DNA of 64,000 bases from Fallopia convolvulus (Eukaryota; Streptophyta; Magnoliopsida; Caryophyllales; Polygonaceae). A program made the position numbers and the translations under genes. Below are positions 31,891-45,800 of this stretch, piece by piece (the stretch's first letter is position 1; every line of letters begins with the position of its first letter). The stretch spans positions 191,001-255,000 of the forward strand of contig OZ024718.1 in NCBI GenBank assembly GCA_964016875.1, written 5' to 3'. The notes beneath the pieces are model-generated. The model worked only from the letters and a program-made list of their open reading frames with translations, was not told the DNA's origin and did no database searches.

Positions 31891-34800
31891 TTATGGCTGA
31901 TTTTCACCATCATCAATGCGGAACTTGCGGTTTATAGAAGCTTGTATTTCTTCGAGTGTTCTCCCCTTTGTTTCAGGTACGAGCACCGCCACAAACACGA
32001 CCGTGAAACCACACACTCCAGTCAATATGAAAAACGTACCGGCTGTGCTCCATTCCATGGAGAAATTGAAGACATAAGAAACAAACCAGGATGTCACCCA
32101 CCCTACTAAAGTAGCCACACTTCCTGCTAATCCTTTTATGTTTATAGGGTATATCTGCATTCATTCATTCAATTAAACCCCATGCAACATTTATAGTATA
32201 TGTCTAAACATATTTACTTTATCCATCACTTTGTAAATTAAGATCCATGTCATACCTCAGAGATCAGAATATATGTTATATTTCCAATGCCTATTGCATA
32301 AAATGCACAAAACATCTGTATCAAAATTAAAATATAAACAGACATTATTAATTTCAAACTGAAAACACTGTGAAATGCAAACAACAGAGCCAAGTGCAGT
32401 TAAGAATACGCGCTCACCAAAATGCCTATGAGTGCCAAATAGGGACTGAATCCTTCAAGCCAACCATGGTCCTGATCAAGGTCATGCATCATACAACGTA
32501 TCAAGCGTGGCTTAAAATCAAAACTTAACAAGGAAAGAATTGAATTTTGCTCTCAAGAACCTGCAAGACGAATGAAATTGCCGGCAACAGACAGGCCAAG
32601 CAAAGCCCAATTGAAGAAACCTGTATTATGAATTATATTCATGATAAGGGATATGATGATCATTTGCAAGTTGCAACAATGCAGACAAGGAAAAACAAAA
32701 TCTAACCATCAAAAGAGGGCGCCTTCCAAATCTATCCATTAAGACTAAAGATATACAAACCGATGAAACCTGCAAAGGAAAATCTATCACTAAATGTTCC
32801 TGTTTAGCACCTCAAATAGCCATATAGGAGAGTGTTTTCAAATGATACTAGTAGATTAAGCACAAATATAACGTAAGTTGATTATGATATGATGAATCGT
32901 GGACCTGAACAGCAGCCATCATAATACTCCCAAGTTTACTTGAAAGTCCTACAAAGAAAAAAACACAGTCTTTCATTTTTATGCATTATTATTATTATGA
33001 AAAGAAAAGCAGCAGTAAAAAACGGCTTGATGAACTAACCAGCTGATTCAAAAATGGAACTAGCATAGTAAATGATTCCATTTGTACCATCCAACTGTGA
33101 AAGAGCAAATACTCCTATCCCAACCTGCATCATACATATCCTCACGTTATGCTGGAAACAGTAATTATAAAATCAATAGAAACCAGAATGGAAGCTTACC
33201 ATACTGAATCTGCAAGACTTACAGTTAGTGTGTACGCGTATTTCGTTTGAAATAGCTCCAAAATGCTCACTTTGGAGGTCTGCTCAACGGCTTCAGTGTA
33301 CTCCTTTTAATTAGAAATGATTCCTTTTATTCTAAGGATTGAAATGAATGAGAATTTTGGAATATAATGAATGTATATAATACTTTGATGTCAGCTGCCT
33401 CTCTGGATATGTTAGCACCTGATCCCCTGAGTCTCTGTAAGGCAGCTTTAAATTCATTTTCTTTATGAACCTTCACCTACAGGAAAAAGAAATAATCAAA
33501 GTCATTTTTGTCATCAATTAAGAAGAAGCTTCAAACCATGTTTTGGTCACTAAATAAGAAGAGAACCAAACATACCAACCATCTAGGGGATTCCGGAATG
33601 AAGAATACGCCAATTAGCTGAGAAAGATTCGGAATAAACCCTGCAGACAAATTAATCAGAAGGACCAGTAATTCTGTTCAATATGTTTAAAATACATCCA
33701 GAAAACAATCTGATTGATGCATGAAGAAAAATTTACATACCGACTGCAGCTAGGAATCGCCAAGGAATGAAGTTTCCGATTACATATGCACTGGCTATTC
33801 CACAGCAAATCATAAACTGAAGAGCACAAACTATTAAAATTCTAAATAGGACGATTAATAATTGAACAGAGTAGTTGTACTTACCATATTGAGAGTTACA
33901 AACCTTCCCCGGAGGTCCTTGGGAGTGATTTCAGCAAGATAAACTGGAACCTGCAATGCAATGGAAAAATCAAGATAGAATGGCACAAGTGGATCCTACG
34001 AGCTAACATTATTCAATTCTAATTAGAGCAAAGGATTGTCACAAACCACATAATTGGTGAGGCCCAGTGCAAATCCCAGCAGTACTCTACCCAGATACAG
34101 TGGCAAAGTACCCTTTTAGAAGAATAAGTCAAATCAGGCTTAATTGTCATGGAAAAATGTGGGAATCCGAAAATTGAAAATAAAAGAGGAAAATCTGAAA
34201 AAAGCAAGTATCTCGCTAGTCAACCCATTTTGAGGATTCTTCACATTTTGTCATTCATTCCAATAATCAAGTCTGCCCAAATACAAGCTTTGTATCCTCC
34301 TTTTATAATAGATAAACAAATAACTAACTCCTTGAGATAATGATAAACAGCATGGAGAAAGTGGGAAAAACGGGAAAGTGCCCTAAGAACTAACTACTAA
34401 GATGGGAATACAGGAAATTATAGAAACTAACTAGAAAAAAATGGAGAAATGAGATAATAATTAAAAATTGAAAACTAATAAAATAAAATAGATAATATGG
34501 GTTTGTATAAAAGAAACATCATACCTGTGATGCTAGTATGGCAAGCCAACCACCAATGGAGAGCACACCAGCTACACCAAACGTCTGCTCTTTCAATGCA
34601 AGTTGACGTCAGTTATACCATAACAACCAAGATGGACAGTAAGAATTGTAGGGCGAACAAAGAATAGCGGGTTGAAAGCTAGCTGGATCATATCTCATTC
34701 TCTTCTTCTTTGAAGAGTTGTGACAGGAGATAAAAATAATAAATATAAACTTACCCCTATCCGGCCAAGGTAATCACTCATCTTCCCACATGCTATGGCA

Positions 34801-35549
34801 CCTAAAGCCCCTCCCACTGTCAGAAATGATCCAAAGAGTGAATACTGCATACAATAAGAATTGGATGAGTTCTATGTAATGTACATGATTATTATGTTAT
34901 TATTCTGCTGGTTGGGCTAAATAGTTTTATTATTTAGAGAATAAAACACCTAGCTATAAGCAAATAACCACCATATGGATCATGATTTTTTTCCCCACAG
35001 AGGGAGATTGGGTATGATTGATTCGATCACCAAAATTAAAAGGTAAAAGAATGTTTTGGTTACCTCTGCTGTTGAAAGTCCAAGATCGTCAATGATATCA
35101 GCTTCCACGGGTGAGGTAAATCCCACCTAAAAAATTCATTAACTAAGCTTCAGCTCATCTTTGTGAGCAATTTATTCTGATGACATACAAGAATAACTAA
35201 CATAAAAGAATAACTAAAATTCATTATCTAAGCTTCAGCTGATCTTTATCAGCAATTTATTAACTATCTCTTTCTTTAACTAACCAACAAACTTAAGGCG
35301 AAAGGTACAGATAAGAATCAATAAATATAGACAATCAAAGTGGAAATTACTTACAGCCCAGCCATAATTGAAGGAACCACAGACAGCAACAAAGGAGCTG
35401 AAGAGAAGCATGACCGTGACGGATGAACCATAATCTCCTGCCTTTTCTTCTCCATTTTTATGCTCGCCCCTTATTTCCTCTGTATATTGATTCTCTCCAG
35501 AAAGTAGATGCCTCGTTATTTGCTCTCCAGAGTTCTGATACTCCTCCAT
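31891..35549 (-). CDS. ERD6-like sugar transporter (MFS), about 490 aa, 17 exons
   Basis: Starting at ATG 35549, seventeen short exons on the minus strand read through an MFS monosaccharide transporter. Landmarks: acidic N-terminus, first membrane helix VTVMLLFSSFVAVCGSFNYG (exon 1), VGFTSPVEADIIDDLGLSTA (exon 2), GKMSDYLGRIG (loop 2-3 signature), PVYLAEITPKDLRGRF, FFIPESPRWL, the central loop KVHKENEFKAALQRLRG, QLDGTNGIIYYASSIF, LMDRFGRRPLLM (loop 8-9 signature) and PETKGRTLEEIQ at the C-terminus. All hallmark motifs of sugar porters are intact. ERD6-like proteins are mostly tonoplast proton/glucose carriers exporting sugar from the vacuole; that role is inferred. The many-exon structure matches the family. 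Confidence 0.92.
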
Positions 35550-36081
35550 AATTTGCTATGAACTGCTATAAAGTTATCAATACATGGAATGAAAATTTTG
35601 AACTAGTAATTGTATGCATCCTTAGTTAGGTACTTAGGTTAGGTGGACCAATTGCTTGAATTAATAAGTCTTTGCTTGATCCTGGATTTGAGGGTGACTT
35701 GCACGTGATATGAACCCAAGGTTGAGCTTTCATTGGTCCCAACAAAGAAAGTTCTGCCCTTGGTAGTTTTTTTTTTATATGTTTGTGGACAAATTACAAG
35801 TTGCAATAAAAAGGAAATTATATTGAAAATATGATTTATTAGTAATATAATTACTAAAATCTCTGCTTGCTCAGAGATTTTAATAATGCTTTGACTATCT
35901 GTTATGACTCACAGGCAGGGATCAAAGCTTATGTCTTGGACTTATTTTTAAATAACCCACTTAGTGGTTGGGGGAACAAGAAGGCAGTGAGCAAAAATGG
36001 TATTTTGGCCCATGAGGAGAAGAATTATAATTACAATTTTAATGTAAATATAAATACGAAATCATGGGGGTGTGCTTGTAT
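35550..36081. other. Intergenic
   Basis: Upstream region of the sugar transporter plus the 3' flank of the peptidase-like gene. No further gene seen. Confidence 0.45.
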
Positions 36082-37750
36082 CTACAACTGTTCGCTGAGA
36101 GAATCTTCAATTGTGGCAATACAATACCCAATTGATCTGCCAAGTGCCATGGCATCTGCCAATTTCAATGTAGCGATTCTGTGGCGCAGTAAGATCTGCG
36201 ATGTATTTAGTATTGCCCATCTAAGGTAAGTTTCTGCTTCACTTTCTGTAAACTCCAACCACTTGAGTGCTATGTACAACTGTTCCATGGTTTTTCCTCA
36301 TTCCATCAGTTATGACAGATTTCGATGCTTCTTGTACAGCTCAAAGATTATGGGAAGAGATGAATTTTACCTTATCGACATCAGAAACAAACCCTCCAGT
36401 GTATCCATACTCTAGATATGCTGCAGCCATTCCTCCTAATGCTATACAGGAAAACTTGTTCAAATTCTGAACAAACAAAAGATATGTCATCAACAAAATA
36501 AAGCATGTGTAGCCCATTTGATAGTCTTGATCTTCTTCACCTTAGACGACATTTTGTGGCAGATCCCCTGCAGAATGTAGAAACATGTTCTTCAGTTAGA
36601 TAAAGTAGAACAAAATTTGCAATGTTTAGTTGTAGAGTAAAATTTTAATTCAAGGGCAATTCCTACTTCTAGTGGAGAGGCAAAATCCACCATTTTCACA
36701 ATCCCTCTGGCGGATTCTCCTTCTGTAGCTTCTATGCTCGGAACTTGGTATGTTCTTGGCAGAACCCCAAGCAAGTAAGCCACAATAAAATGGCCAGCTT
36801 CATGCTGCAAAAAGTCAAAAGGTTTACATGAGCACATACAATGTTATTTTCTTGCTTGATATTATATTAGCATGCATTTATATTATATACAGATCAACCG
36901 GATGGCCAGAAAGAATTGGCTTCTTACTTGCTTAGATCTGCGGTGAAGAAGTTCCCAAGATAATGGGTTCTTACCACTTGACGTAATGCTCTTCGTTCCT
37001 GATGGAGGCTATGTACATTATAGTTGGTGAGTGTTAGAACAATGTTAACTAGAACTTGCCTGAATTGATTGAGCATACCTCTTCCTGGAAAGCTGATTGA
37101 ATACTCTTTATGACCAATTCCAACATTGAATCAACCATAGGCTGAATATATGACATATCTACCCCATCAAAATACTCTAAATGATTAATATATGACTTTG
37201 CACAAGGTACCTAAGAATTCAAGAAAAATGGCAACAAAAAATCAGGCATCTTTGTCTCCAATTCCAAATCTTCCTCCAGAGATTTTGAAAGGTAGATTAC
37301 ACAATAATCCTATTTACAAAATTCACACTTATCTAACCATGCAAGCAATTCATCAAATTTGGGGGCAAAGTTCATCAATTATCCAACAAAATAAAATTCT
37401 ACACCTAATACAAGAGTCATCTTTCCGAAAATTCCACCATAGCATAAATCATATTGTCGTATTTCTCAGAGAAAAAGGGAAAGCCAATCACAAACCTGCT
37501 TGGCTGCGCCGAAGCCTCGTAAACCGCCGGGCTTTCCTTGCATCCGCTTCACGATCTTAAGCGCTGATTTGTTATTCTCCCTGGCGAGCTCTCTGTCTAC
37601 CCTTTTCAGCTCCTTCTCCCGCCATGTTCCCACGCCGGAATTTCCATTTCCGGCGAGACACCGGCGAAGGGTGGTGGTGGGTATGGAATGAGAGCCCGGG
37701 TTTAGGGGATGTACTGAAGAACTAAATTTTGGGTGCCAATCCATTTTCAT
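36082..37750 (-). CDS. M41-peptidase-like plastid protein without AAA domain, 289 aa
   Basis: Seven exons (37496-37750, 37079-37210, 36975-36998, 36667-36804, 36541-36567, 36371-36466, 36082-36279) join in frame to 289 residues; two are micro-exons of 24 and 27 bp. Exon 1 holds ELKRVDRELARENNKSALKI...QGKPGGLRGFGAAKQ, a motif of a plant family of FtsH-related proteins that lack the ATPase. The metalloprotease signature HEAGH lies at residues 138-142 (HEAGHFIVAYLLGVLPR), followed by FSCIALGGMAAAYLEYGYTG and a helical tail ending ADAMALGRSIGYCIATIEDS. Family members are predicted in chloroplasts. A zinc protease is possible, but peptidase activity without an AAA motor is not established. Compared with relatives the middle region looks short. 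The start is 297 bp from that of the divergent PAT17-like gene. Confidence 0.83.
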
Positions 37751-38047
37751 GTGGACTTAGGACTTGAGGAGTTAAGGGTGAACGGTCAAAGCCCCACACT
37801 CCCACACTGGCCACTACTTATAAAATCGCGCTCTGAATTTTATACGGCGTCGTTTTTGCAAAAAAAGATTCCTTCTTTAATCTTTTGCAAGAGTTTTCGA
37901 ATGTTTTTTTTATTTTTTCTGAAGGGTCACCGGAGGACAACTGCCGATTAGATCGACGACTTGCAATTTCAAAGTCTTCATCATCACCGAGCAATCCAAA
38001 TCCCTTCTCTGAAGCAAACTAACAAAGGGAGAATTAGAAGAAGAAAG
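37751..38047. promoter_or_regulatory. Short divergent promoter region
   Basis: Only 297 bp separate the start codons of the M41-like gene (minus) and the S-acyltransferase gene (plus), so both core promoters and 5' UTRs must share this stretch. TACTTATAAAATC (about 37813-37825) is a TATA-like site on plus. Confidence 0.5.
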
Positions 38048-41000
38048 ATGGCGGTGGAGTGGATGTTGGTATGCCACGGTTTGATCACACTGTTGGTTGT
38101 GGTTTCCTTTCTCTGCGGGCAATGGCCGATCTTCCAAGGCACCTTTATCGAGAAAGTCCACTTTTTTCTCACTGGTGGCGGTTACGACTATTTCCTGTAC
38201 GTTTTTCTGTTCTTCCATCACTCAGATTTCTTCCCATTCGGTGATGTGATTTCATTTTCATGTCTTGAATTTGTAACAGACGATGTGTTGGCGCGATCTG
38301 TGGGTCTAGGGCCACCGATGCCGTGCTCTCCGTTGAGTACTTCTGTTGCTACCGTCCTAACCCTATCTTGCAGGTCTGCTCTTTCTTATCCCTAGTTTTA
38401 CTCTTTCCTTAATCTAGGGTTTTTAGCTTTGGTGTGAGTCATAGGTATTTGAAAATGGAAAATGGCGGTTTTACCGAATGGGAATTCTTAATGCTGGATT
38501 CTGATTTTGGAGGATGATTTGTCTTTCTTCCATTGTTTGGAGAAGACCTCTCATTTTTTACAAGCTGTTACTCAATGGTCACTACAGATTGCATTGCTAG
38601 TTGTATTTTGGAGGATTCCCTGTCAAATGGCACATCTATAATATGCATTTATGTTTACCTGAATAAGTTGGATTTGTAGCATTTGTTCAAGTGGAAATCT
38701 TGCTTGTATAAATGGAGAATGTGTTGCTATCTTAGCCAGTCTATGTTGCTATCCTGAGAGGTACTGCTGTGGTAGAACTTCATTACTATCTAATGGTAGC
38801 TTAATCATGATCTCTTAACTTGTTTATTAATTAGACGATTATATAGCCAGGCTCTCAGAGTGTAAAGTCAAATTTACTTCCAAATTAATCCTATGACTTG
38901 TCTCATATACAACCCTCTGGTTTTTTTCCCCTAATTCTGTGTCCTGTGTATACTATTCAGGCTCGTATATTTTTTGGGTATAAGTATAAGCAAAATTAGA
39001 AGAAAAAATAGCAATAATAAAAAGTAAGGCAGTAAAAGGAGGAGCATGCCAATCCTGTCTTCTTTGGCTGAAAAATGCAAAGTATCTTTGAAGCTGTTTG
39101 CACTAATCGCACCCCAGTGTGAGGTAAACGTGTGCTTTTTCTGTAAAAATAATGAAGCAATTCATGTATTCAGGCGAGACATAAGCTATGACAGATCAAA
39201 CATTCAATGGAAAGAAATTAATTGAATGCAGTGAATACACATGTTTTGTGTGATGAATCTTACATTCATTTTTAAAAAATGGCATTAATCTTGCCTTAGC
39301 CCTGAATTGTTTCTTATGTACTTTATTTTTATTTTTCACTTCAGATCATGTATTTATCTATAATTGGAGGAATATACTACCTAATTGCAAAATCATCTTT
39401 TGTCTACATCCCTAGTTACTATCTCAGTGAAGTTCACAGGTATTACTAATTTTAAGTCTTTTCCATTAACAAAATGACTTCATTGATGAATTATGACACA
39501 GGGCATTTATTGGCTTTTTCTTAGATGCTATATATTCTTGCAGGTCTATAAGCATTTTAGCAATTGGTGTTGGCATTGTCCTCTTTCTATTGACCAGCTT
39601 CTCAGATCCTGGAACTGTTACAAGAGAAAATGTTTCTCAATATAACTCTGTTTATCCCTATGACAATATCATATACTCTGAGAAAGAGTGCACTACTTGC
39701 CAAATTCCAAAGTGAGTGAGTGAGTATATTCATGATCAGATAATTTTTCTCTAATGATTTCAATATCTCAATTTAATGCTTATACTATTTTGTTCCTCAG
39801 ACCTGCCAGGTCGAAGCACTGCAGTGTATGTGACCGCTGTGTGGCAAGGTTTGATCATCACTGTGGATGGATGGTCTGTTGTGTTTTATGTTTTTCTTGC
39901 CTGTATTGCTTAAGATTATACGTCATAAATTCTGATAGTTGATTCTTGTTATTTCCACTGCAGAATAATTGTATTGGAGAACGAAATACTAGATATTTTA
40001 TGGCTTTTCTTCTTTGGTGAGTGTTGTTTCCTGAATCCTGCACTTTCTATAATTGTTCAGTTGTGAAATGTATGCAAGGAATATAAGAGGAAGATGGCAC
40101 TCATATTTCTACAGATGTGTTTGAACTTCATAAGTATAGTGAAAACTTCAAAGGATTTCCCTATTCTTAAAAAAATAAGGAAAGAAATGCACTCATACCT
40201 GAAGCTGTGTTTCAAATAATTTGTGCAAATATTTGGATTTTTGTAGTCTTGTTAAAGTCATCAAATTTATTTTTACAGGCATTTCCTTCTCTGTGTATAC
40301 GGAGCTGTGGCACTTGGCTTAATTCTTGCTGGCAGAATGAAAGAGCTTAGAGTTTTGTATATTCTAACAGGTATATGTGATCAATGCTTGAAATTAGTAT
40401 GTTAACAATCATTATATATGTGTATAATGTCTTTGCTTTTGCTACAGTTTATTATGGTGTTAAGGATTCTTTCAGAGACTTGGCTCCACATGTGGTACAG
40501 GTGAATCAGTCCTTTCTCTGAGTTCCTTCCATCTTTTGATGTAGATGTTGCATGTACACAACTACTATTCAGGCCTTATGGATGTCCTTTGCTGGTTTTA
40601 TTCTGATATTTCTATTTTGATTAGCATTTTAGAAAAATAGCATTCATTTTGCTTTGATTTAATCTGTTATACACTTACACTTTACACCATTAGTGGGTGC
40701 TTTTGAGTCTGCCCTCTGCTCATAATTTCTTGACACCTCAAAACCCATAAGCGTAGTTAGCAAACAATGAACTATTACTGCATGAAACATAGGACTTTTC
40801 TTGATGAAATGGTTACATGTGGTTTGTCTTTGATTGGTTAGTTGCAACCTTTGGTCAAGTGATAATATTCCAGAGCTGCCCCGTTGCTTTGTTGAGGCTT
40901 TTCATTCTCTCTTTTTCTCCGTCAATAAATTTTTGCTCTATCGGCTATCGCTCTATTTTGTTTACAAATCATTTTATTATTTCTTAATTCATTAATAAAT

Positions 41001-41505
41001 CCTTCATTGTCAACAGTGGTTGTTGAGCTCCTACAACACACAAGTACTCATTATGGTGTTTCTGGTCATTATTTCTCTTCTTGTGGGAGGATTCTTTGGG
41101 TACCACGCCAAGCTTTGTATCACAAATACAACCACAAACGAGGTACATATCTGGCTTCTGTGATTGCTCATTTTAAGAAACAAATATATTTGAACTTGTT
41201 TATGCTATGCTTCCCTCCGATATCAGAGCTTCAAATGGCAAGATTACTTGAGACTTCAGAACAAGATAAATGAAGCGAAGGCCAGTTCTGAAGTATTGAA
41301 GGCAAGTATTTCCGGTCTTAGCCAAGAAACAAAGCCTAGGCAAAGCAAATGGAGGGACTTGTTCAGAAGGTCGCCTTTGAAAGACGCAGAGAAGGCAGTT
41401 AAGAAGAACATATATGATAAAGGAATTATGCAGAACCTGTGTGAAGTCATCTTTCCATTCTCCACACGATCTTCATTTCAGGGATCAAAAGCAAAGTCTG
41501 AATGA
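38048..41505 (+). CDS. PAT17: DHHC protein S-acyltransferase, PAT17-like, 393 aa
   Basis: Ten exons (38048-38196, 38280-38373, 39345-39439, 39544-39711, 39801-39873, 39964-40016, 40279-40370, 40448-40500, 41017-41142, 41227-41505) join in frame to 393 residues. Two N-terminal membrane segments (VCHGLITLLVVVSFLCG; IMYLSIIGGIYYLIAK) and a third (SILAIGVGIVLFLLTSFSDP) precede the Cys-rich domain in exon 5: KPARSKHCSVCDRC, then FDHHCGWM with the catalytic DHHC at residues 187-190, continuing NNCIGERNTRYF. Two more membrane segments and a Lys-rich tail follow. DHHC enzymes transfer palmitate to cysteines of membrane-associated proteins, here probably at Golgi, ER or vesicles. Order and sequence match Arabidopsis PAT17 as I remember it. 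Confidence 0.92.
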
Positions 41506-42019
41506 GAGTGCAGTAAACAAGTATTAGTTAGTTCCATCTCCTCTATTACTCCGGGTCCAGCTACACAAACTATTGCTGTAACTTCTAAATCAGTGGAACT
41601 ATGTAATTCATGCAGGGATTATGAAGTTCCATAATTCATTACTTGACAATGTTTGCAGTTGATAATCAGTGTTGAGTTAGATGTATATGAGTTGATGAAT
41701 CTGTTAACAGGTGGTAGACTTGTAGAAATTCTTACAAATTTTGAATATATGTAGTATTATTATGTGAACAAAAGGGTATATTGAGATGTAACTTAAAAAA
41801 AACCTGTGATTATGTTCAAAACAAGGTGATTCATCTCCATTATGCTAGGCTCTCATAGTGATTGTTATTGAGGCAAAAATGAACTACATAGCAGAAACAA
41901 ACCGGGGCAAAGAAACACCACTAATGTTATCTGAAATGACATGGTGTCGGAGTTTAGTGCGATTGTACAACGCAATGATTCATTAATAAATTAAAACAAA
42001 TTTTGCTTTTAACAACTGA
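41506..42019. other. 3' flank of the PAT17-like gene
   Basis: Probable 3' UTR followed by spacer. No other feature until the tRNA. Confidence 0.45.
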
Positions 42020-42091
42020 GGGCATTTGGTCTAGTGGTATGATTCTCGCTTAGGGTGCGAGAGGTCCCGAGTTCAATTCTCGGAATGCCCC
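42020..42091 (+). tRNA. tRNA-Pro (AGG)
   Basis: A complete 72-nt cloverleaf: acceptor stem GGGCATT/AATGCCC, D arm with TGGTCTAGTGGTATGA, anticodon stem CTCGC/GCGAG with loop TTAGGGT giving anticodon AGG at 42052-42054, T arm CCGAG-TTCAATT-CTCGG, and discriminator C. Both internal pol III boxes are intact, no intron. T-run TTTTTTT at about 42102-42108 serves as a terminator. Confidence 0.97.
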
Positions 42092-42100
42092 AAAATCATG

Positions 42101-42108
42101 CTTTTTTT
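42101..42108 (+). terminator. Pol III T-run terminator of tRNA-Pro
   Basis: A run of T residues within 20 bp of the tRNA 3' end, as expected for pol III termination. Confidence 0.6.
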
Positions 42109-42806
42109 GTTCCTATGCACAGATGAGCCCTTCACATTCCATGATTGCTGCTTGTAGGTCGAATTTACTATGATAACCAAAAATATACTTACTACTGGGA
42201 TGATTTTTTTTTTTTTTATCTTTCGTTCCTACGCCCAATTGAATATGTAGATTTTTTGATGTTTATACAATTAAGCAGATTAATCTTTATGAATTAAGAG
42301 ACGTCTGCTACTAGTACTACTAGGCTCCATTACTTTCAATTCTGCTTAGTGACGACTCGGTGTCTCGGTGTACTTTATTTGTTTTTCAGAACACTAGATA
42401 TTGTAGAAACAAATGTTCTAGAGTCTAGGCCATGCTTAATGTATTGTAGAGCAATGCTCTAGATCATGTTCATTAATGTAACCACAAAGTCCTCAAGCTA
42501 TGTGCTCTAACAAAGGCAATATCGAAATTGTTTGGTGACTGCTGCACACACATCTTAATACAATTACTAGGATCTTAAAAGTAAGATCGGGAAAGCACAG
42601 AGCTATACTATTTTTTATCAAGAAATTATCAGTTGCAATTCGAACAAGTCTCCAAATACCAAAAGCTTGTATCAATTCAACGATGAAAAAGTCGCAATGC
42701 AAAAATAACTCCAAAACTTGTTCTCTTCACCAAATAAAGACCGCTTTTGACTAGCAACAAGGTAAATGGCAAGTGCTTTCATTTCTGAAGGATGATGTTC
42801 AATCTT
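42109..42806. other. Spacer between tRNA and delta-COP
   Basis: AT-rich; includes the likely delta-COP 3' UTR on the minus strand (about 42500-42806). No other feature. Confidence 0.4.
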
Positions 42807-45800
42807 CTATACCACCTGGTAACTCTCAGGATGAAGAACAATCCTCTGTGCATATTTTGGAGGGGCACCGCCTTTCAGTGGCAAGATATTCACAACCTGT
42901 TTCAACCAAAAAAATGACATCATTGGTGACTGATTATACTACCAAAAGAATGGAACAAGCACCCATATTCTCTAATAGATATGGTATATAGTGAAAGATC
43001 TTACTCCCTCAATTCACTAAACATTAATAGAAATACTAAAATACTACAACCTTTTTTCTAAAATTATAAAAAAAATTTAACTTGCCAATATATAGAGAAT
43101 TTTATCAAAATAATAAATGTGCTTTTTCCAAGGTCTAAAATGACAATCTTTTCTGAACATAGGTAGTAATTTTATTCCTAAAACAATTACTATAAGACCC
43201 TAAGATGAGAATGGCATACCTTCACATCACTGAAAGTCTTGTTAGCACTGAATTGAACTGAGATGGGGAAGAAGGCTGATGCATCAGTGGCAGGAACAAC
43301 AAACTCCATTGACCCACTGTCAAATTCCACAGAAAACGCTTCAGAAATTTCACAGCTGATAAACTGGAATAATACGGACTAGTTCGTTATTCACCTGCGG
43401 TTGGAGTCATCTATGAGCACTATGGACCATTCCAGAGATGAATTTCTTGAATCATATCTGCAACAAAGAAGTTGCAAATGTGACGAAACAACAATATACA
43501 CATAACAGTTTATAATTTGTATTGGTGAAGAAAATAGTCACTCACCTCCACTCTCCATCAATTTGAGTAACATTTGGAGCCTCTCTAAGAGCAGGTAGAG
43601 GAATAGATATTACAACATGTTGTAATTCAAACATTGTTGAAGCTTCATACTCAAGGCTGACATAAGTGTCATTTCCCGAAATGGAGGGCCAACAGTTAAC
43701 TGCAAATATATGTTGTGGATTAGCCCAAGCATTAAAAAAATACCCCGGCTGTGGCAAATTTGAATGCAAAACAAGAAGAGGAATTAATCCAACTCACTGG
43801 TCAATGGCACATGTGATTCATCCATTCTATCAATTCTCCATCTTAAGAGGCCAACACCTTCACCCTGGGCACCTGTAGGGAAAGCTCTGCTAGGATCTTT
43901 GAGGCCAAGAATATTTTCATTACTAAACAACTCCTTGCTAATGTTAGGATGGGTTTTGAACATGATTCCAGGATTACCACCAGACTCAACCTGAACATAA
44001 CATATAGGGTCAAACTTATAAATGGGCACAACTATGATAACTGACACTTGTGATGAGTTACATATGCTGATTAAACTTTTTCAATCATTATCACAGAAAG
44101 AGAGAATTTTTTTTTTTTTAAATTATAATCAATTAACTATGCATTCCACAACTGCTGTTACTTCTTCTCCACGCCAAACTTATCTTCAAATTTATTTCCA
44201 TCGATTGTACAAATGATATCAACTCAAATATAATGATAAACTCTGTTAGTTCGATTAAGAAAATAATATTTTATATAGCTTTATAATGCAAACAATATCA
44301 ATATTCTTTGTAGAAAGGCTTCCTATTGAATACATGTGACACAGAGCACAAGGAATAGCATATACCTCAACTCGAATATACGCATCTTTTTCCTCCAAAA
44401 CTTGGAGGGATAATGTCCCTTGAACATCAAAGGAGCTGACTCCACCATCTCGTTTTAATGTAACATTGAGCTTCTCTTCAACAACTAGTGTGACAGGATC
44501 AGTTAAAGGTGGAGCAGCAGACTTAGACCTATTAGCAATAGGCTGCACATCTTCAATAATATCTTCACCCTCAGCTTTCAGGGAAGCCAAGAACTGGTTT
44601 GTCCTTTTTGTTTTACCCAACTGCATCCCACTACCCTTAGGTGGAGCATTAGCAGCTGCAGTTGGACGACTTGCTGAATGACAATAAGTTATCATATGAG
44701 ATCAGGAATAAAAAGTACCTTTTGTGATTATGATCTAAGTAAAAATAGAAAAGCATAAGGTAACAACTAAGTTTTCATGGTAGCTTTCAGATGACACATT
44801 TCTAAGCAAGCAAACAACTTGGATTGTAAATTTAATAATGGAAGAGAATAGAAATTCCAAATTTAATCACGACAAAGGAAAAGTTCAATCCAGTTATGCA
44901 GTGAGCATCATGTCTTTCACCTCATGAACGATATCTAATGCAAGATTATATAGTATCCTGGAAGAATAGGAACAGTAATATACAAGGAGAATTAAGAATT
45001 TTTAAGATACTGTTTTAGTGAAGCCACTTGATTGAGAATGGAGACTTCATCAAGTTCAGTTGATATCAAACAAAAATTAGTATATAGCACATTAAAAAAG
45101 AGACTGAATAAAACATAGTCCATTCAGATTACAGAATAAATCAATGTACTAAAAGTTTACAAAGCTGAAGAAACAGATCAATAGAAAGCAGATAACTTGT
45201 GAATACCTCTGGACTTGGTAGCAAATGTGTCCATATCAGTACTAGGTCCAAATCCAGACCCACTGCCAAAACCACCACTACTAGATATGCTCAAATCACT
45301 GAAGCCACTTCCAGAACCCATTGATTGTAGAGATGTGAATCCTCCCTTATCACCTCTACTCTTCTCAATCTGCAGAAGACAATAAGAATATAACTACTTT
45401 GGCAAAGCTAAAATCACAACAAAAACCAAAATACCTATTAGAGAAAGAAGGAAATACCTTGCTTTTATCAATCTCATTGGCTTTTCGCTTCATGACATCC
45501 TTGGTCTCATTGATCTTGCTCTGGATCACCAATTTGTGCAACTTTTCTTCATGACTTTCCATTTCACAGTACTGCTTAATTTGTGCAACAGTTACATTTT
45601 CTTTGTGTCCAAGAGATATGGCTTCATCAAAGGCAAAAATAAGCTCAAATGCCGCCCTGCAGATACCTTCTTCATCCAAAGACATCGTGTAGTCCGGTAC
45701 CTTTTCAAGATTAAGGAATGAACTTTCAAACACTAAAATCGGATCATGTTTGTTTCATGAGAAATCAAATGCAGAAAATTAATAAAAAGAAAAAGAAAGA

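Noticed and set aside
35867..36229. 120-codon plus-strand frame
   Set aside because: Its second half is antisense to the last exon of the M41-like gene and its first half has no protein-like features.
42493..42714. 73-codon minus frame downstream of delta-COP
   Set aside because: No domain or conserved motif; lies in the presumed 3' UTR.
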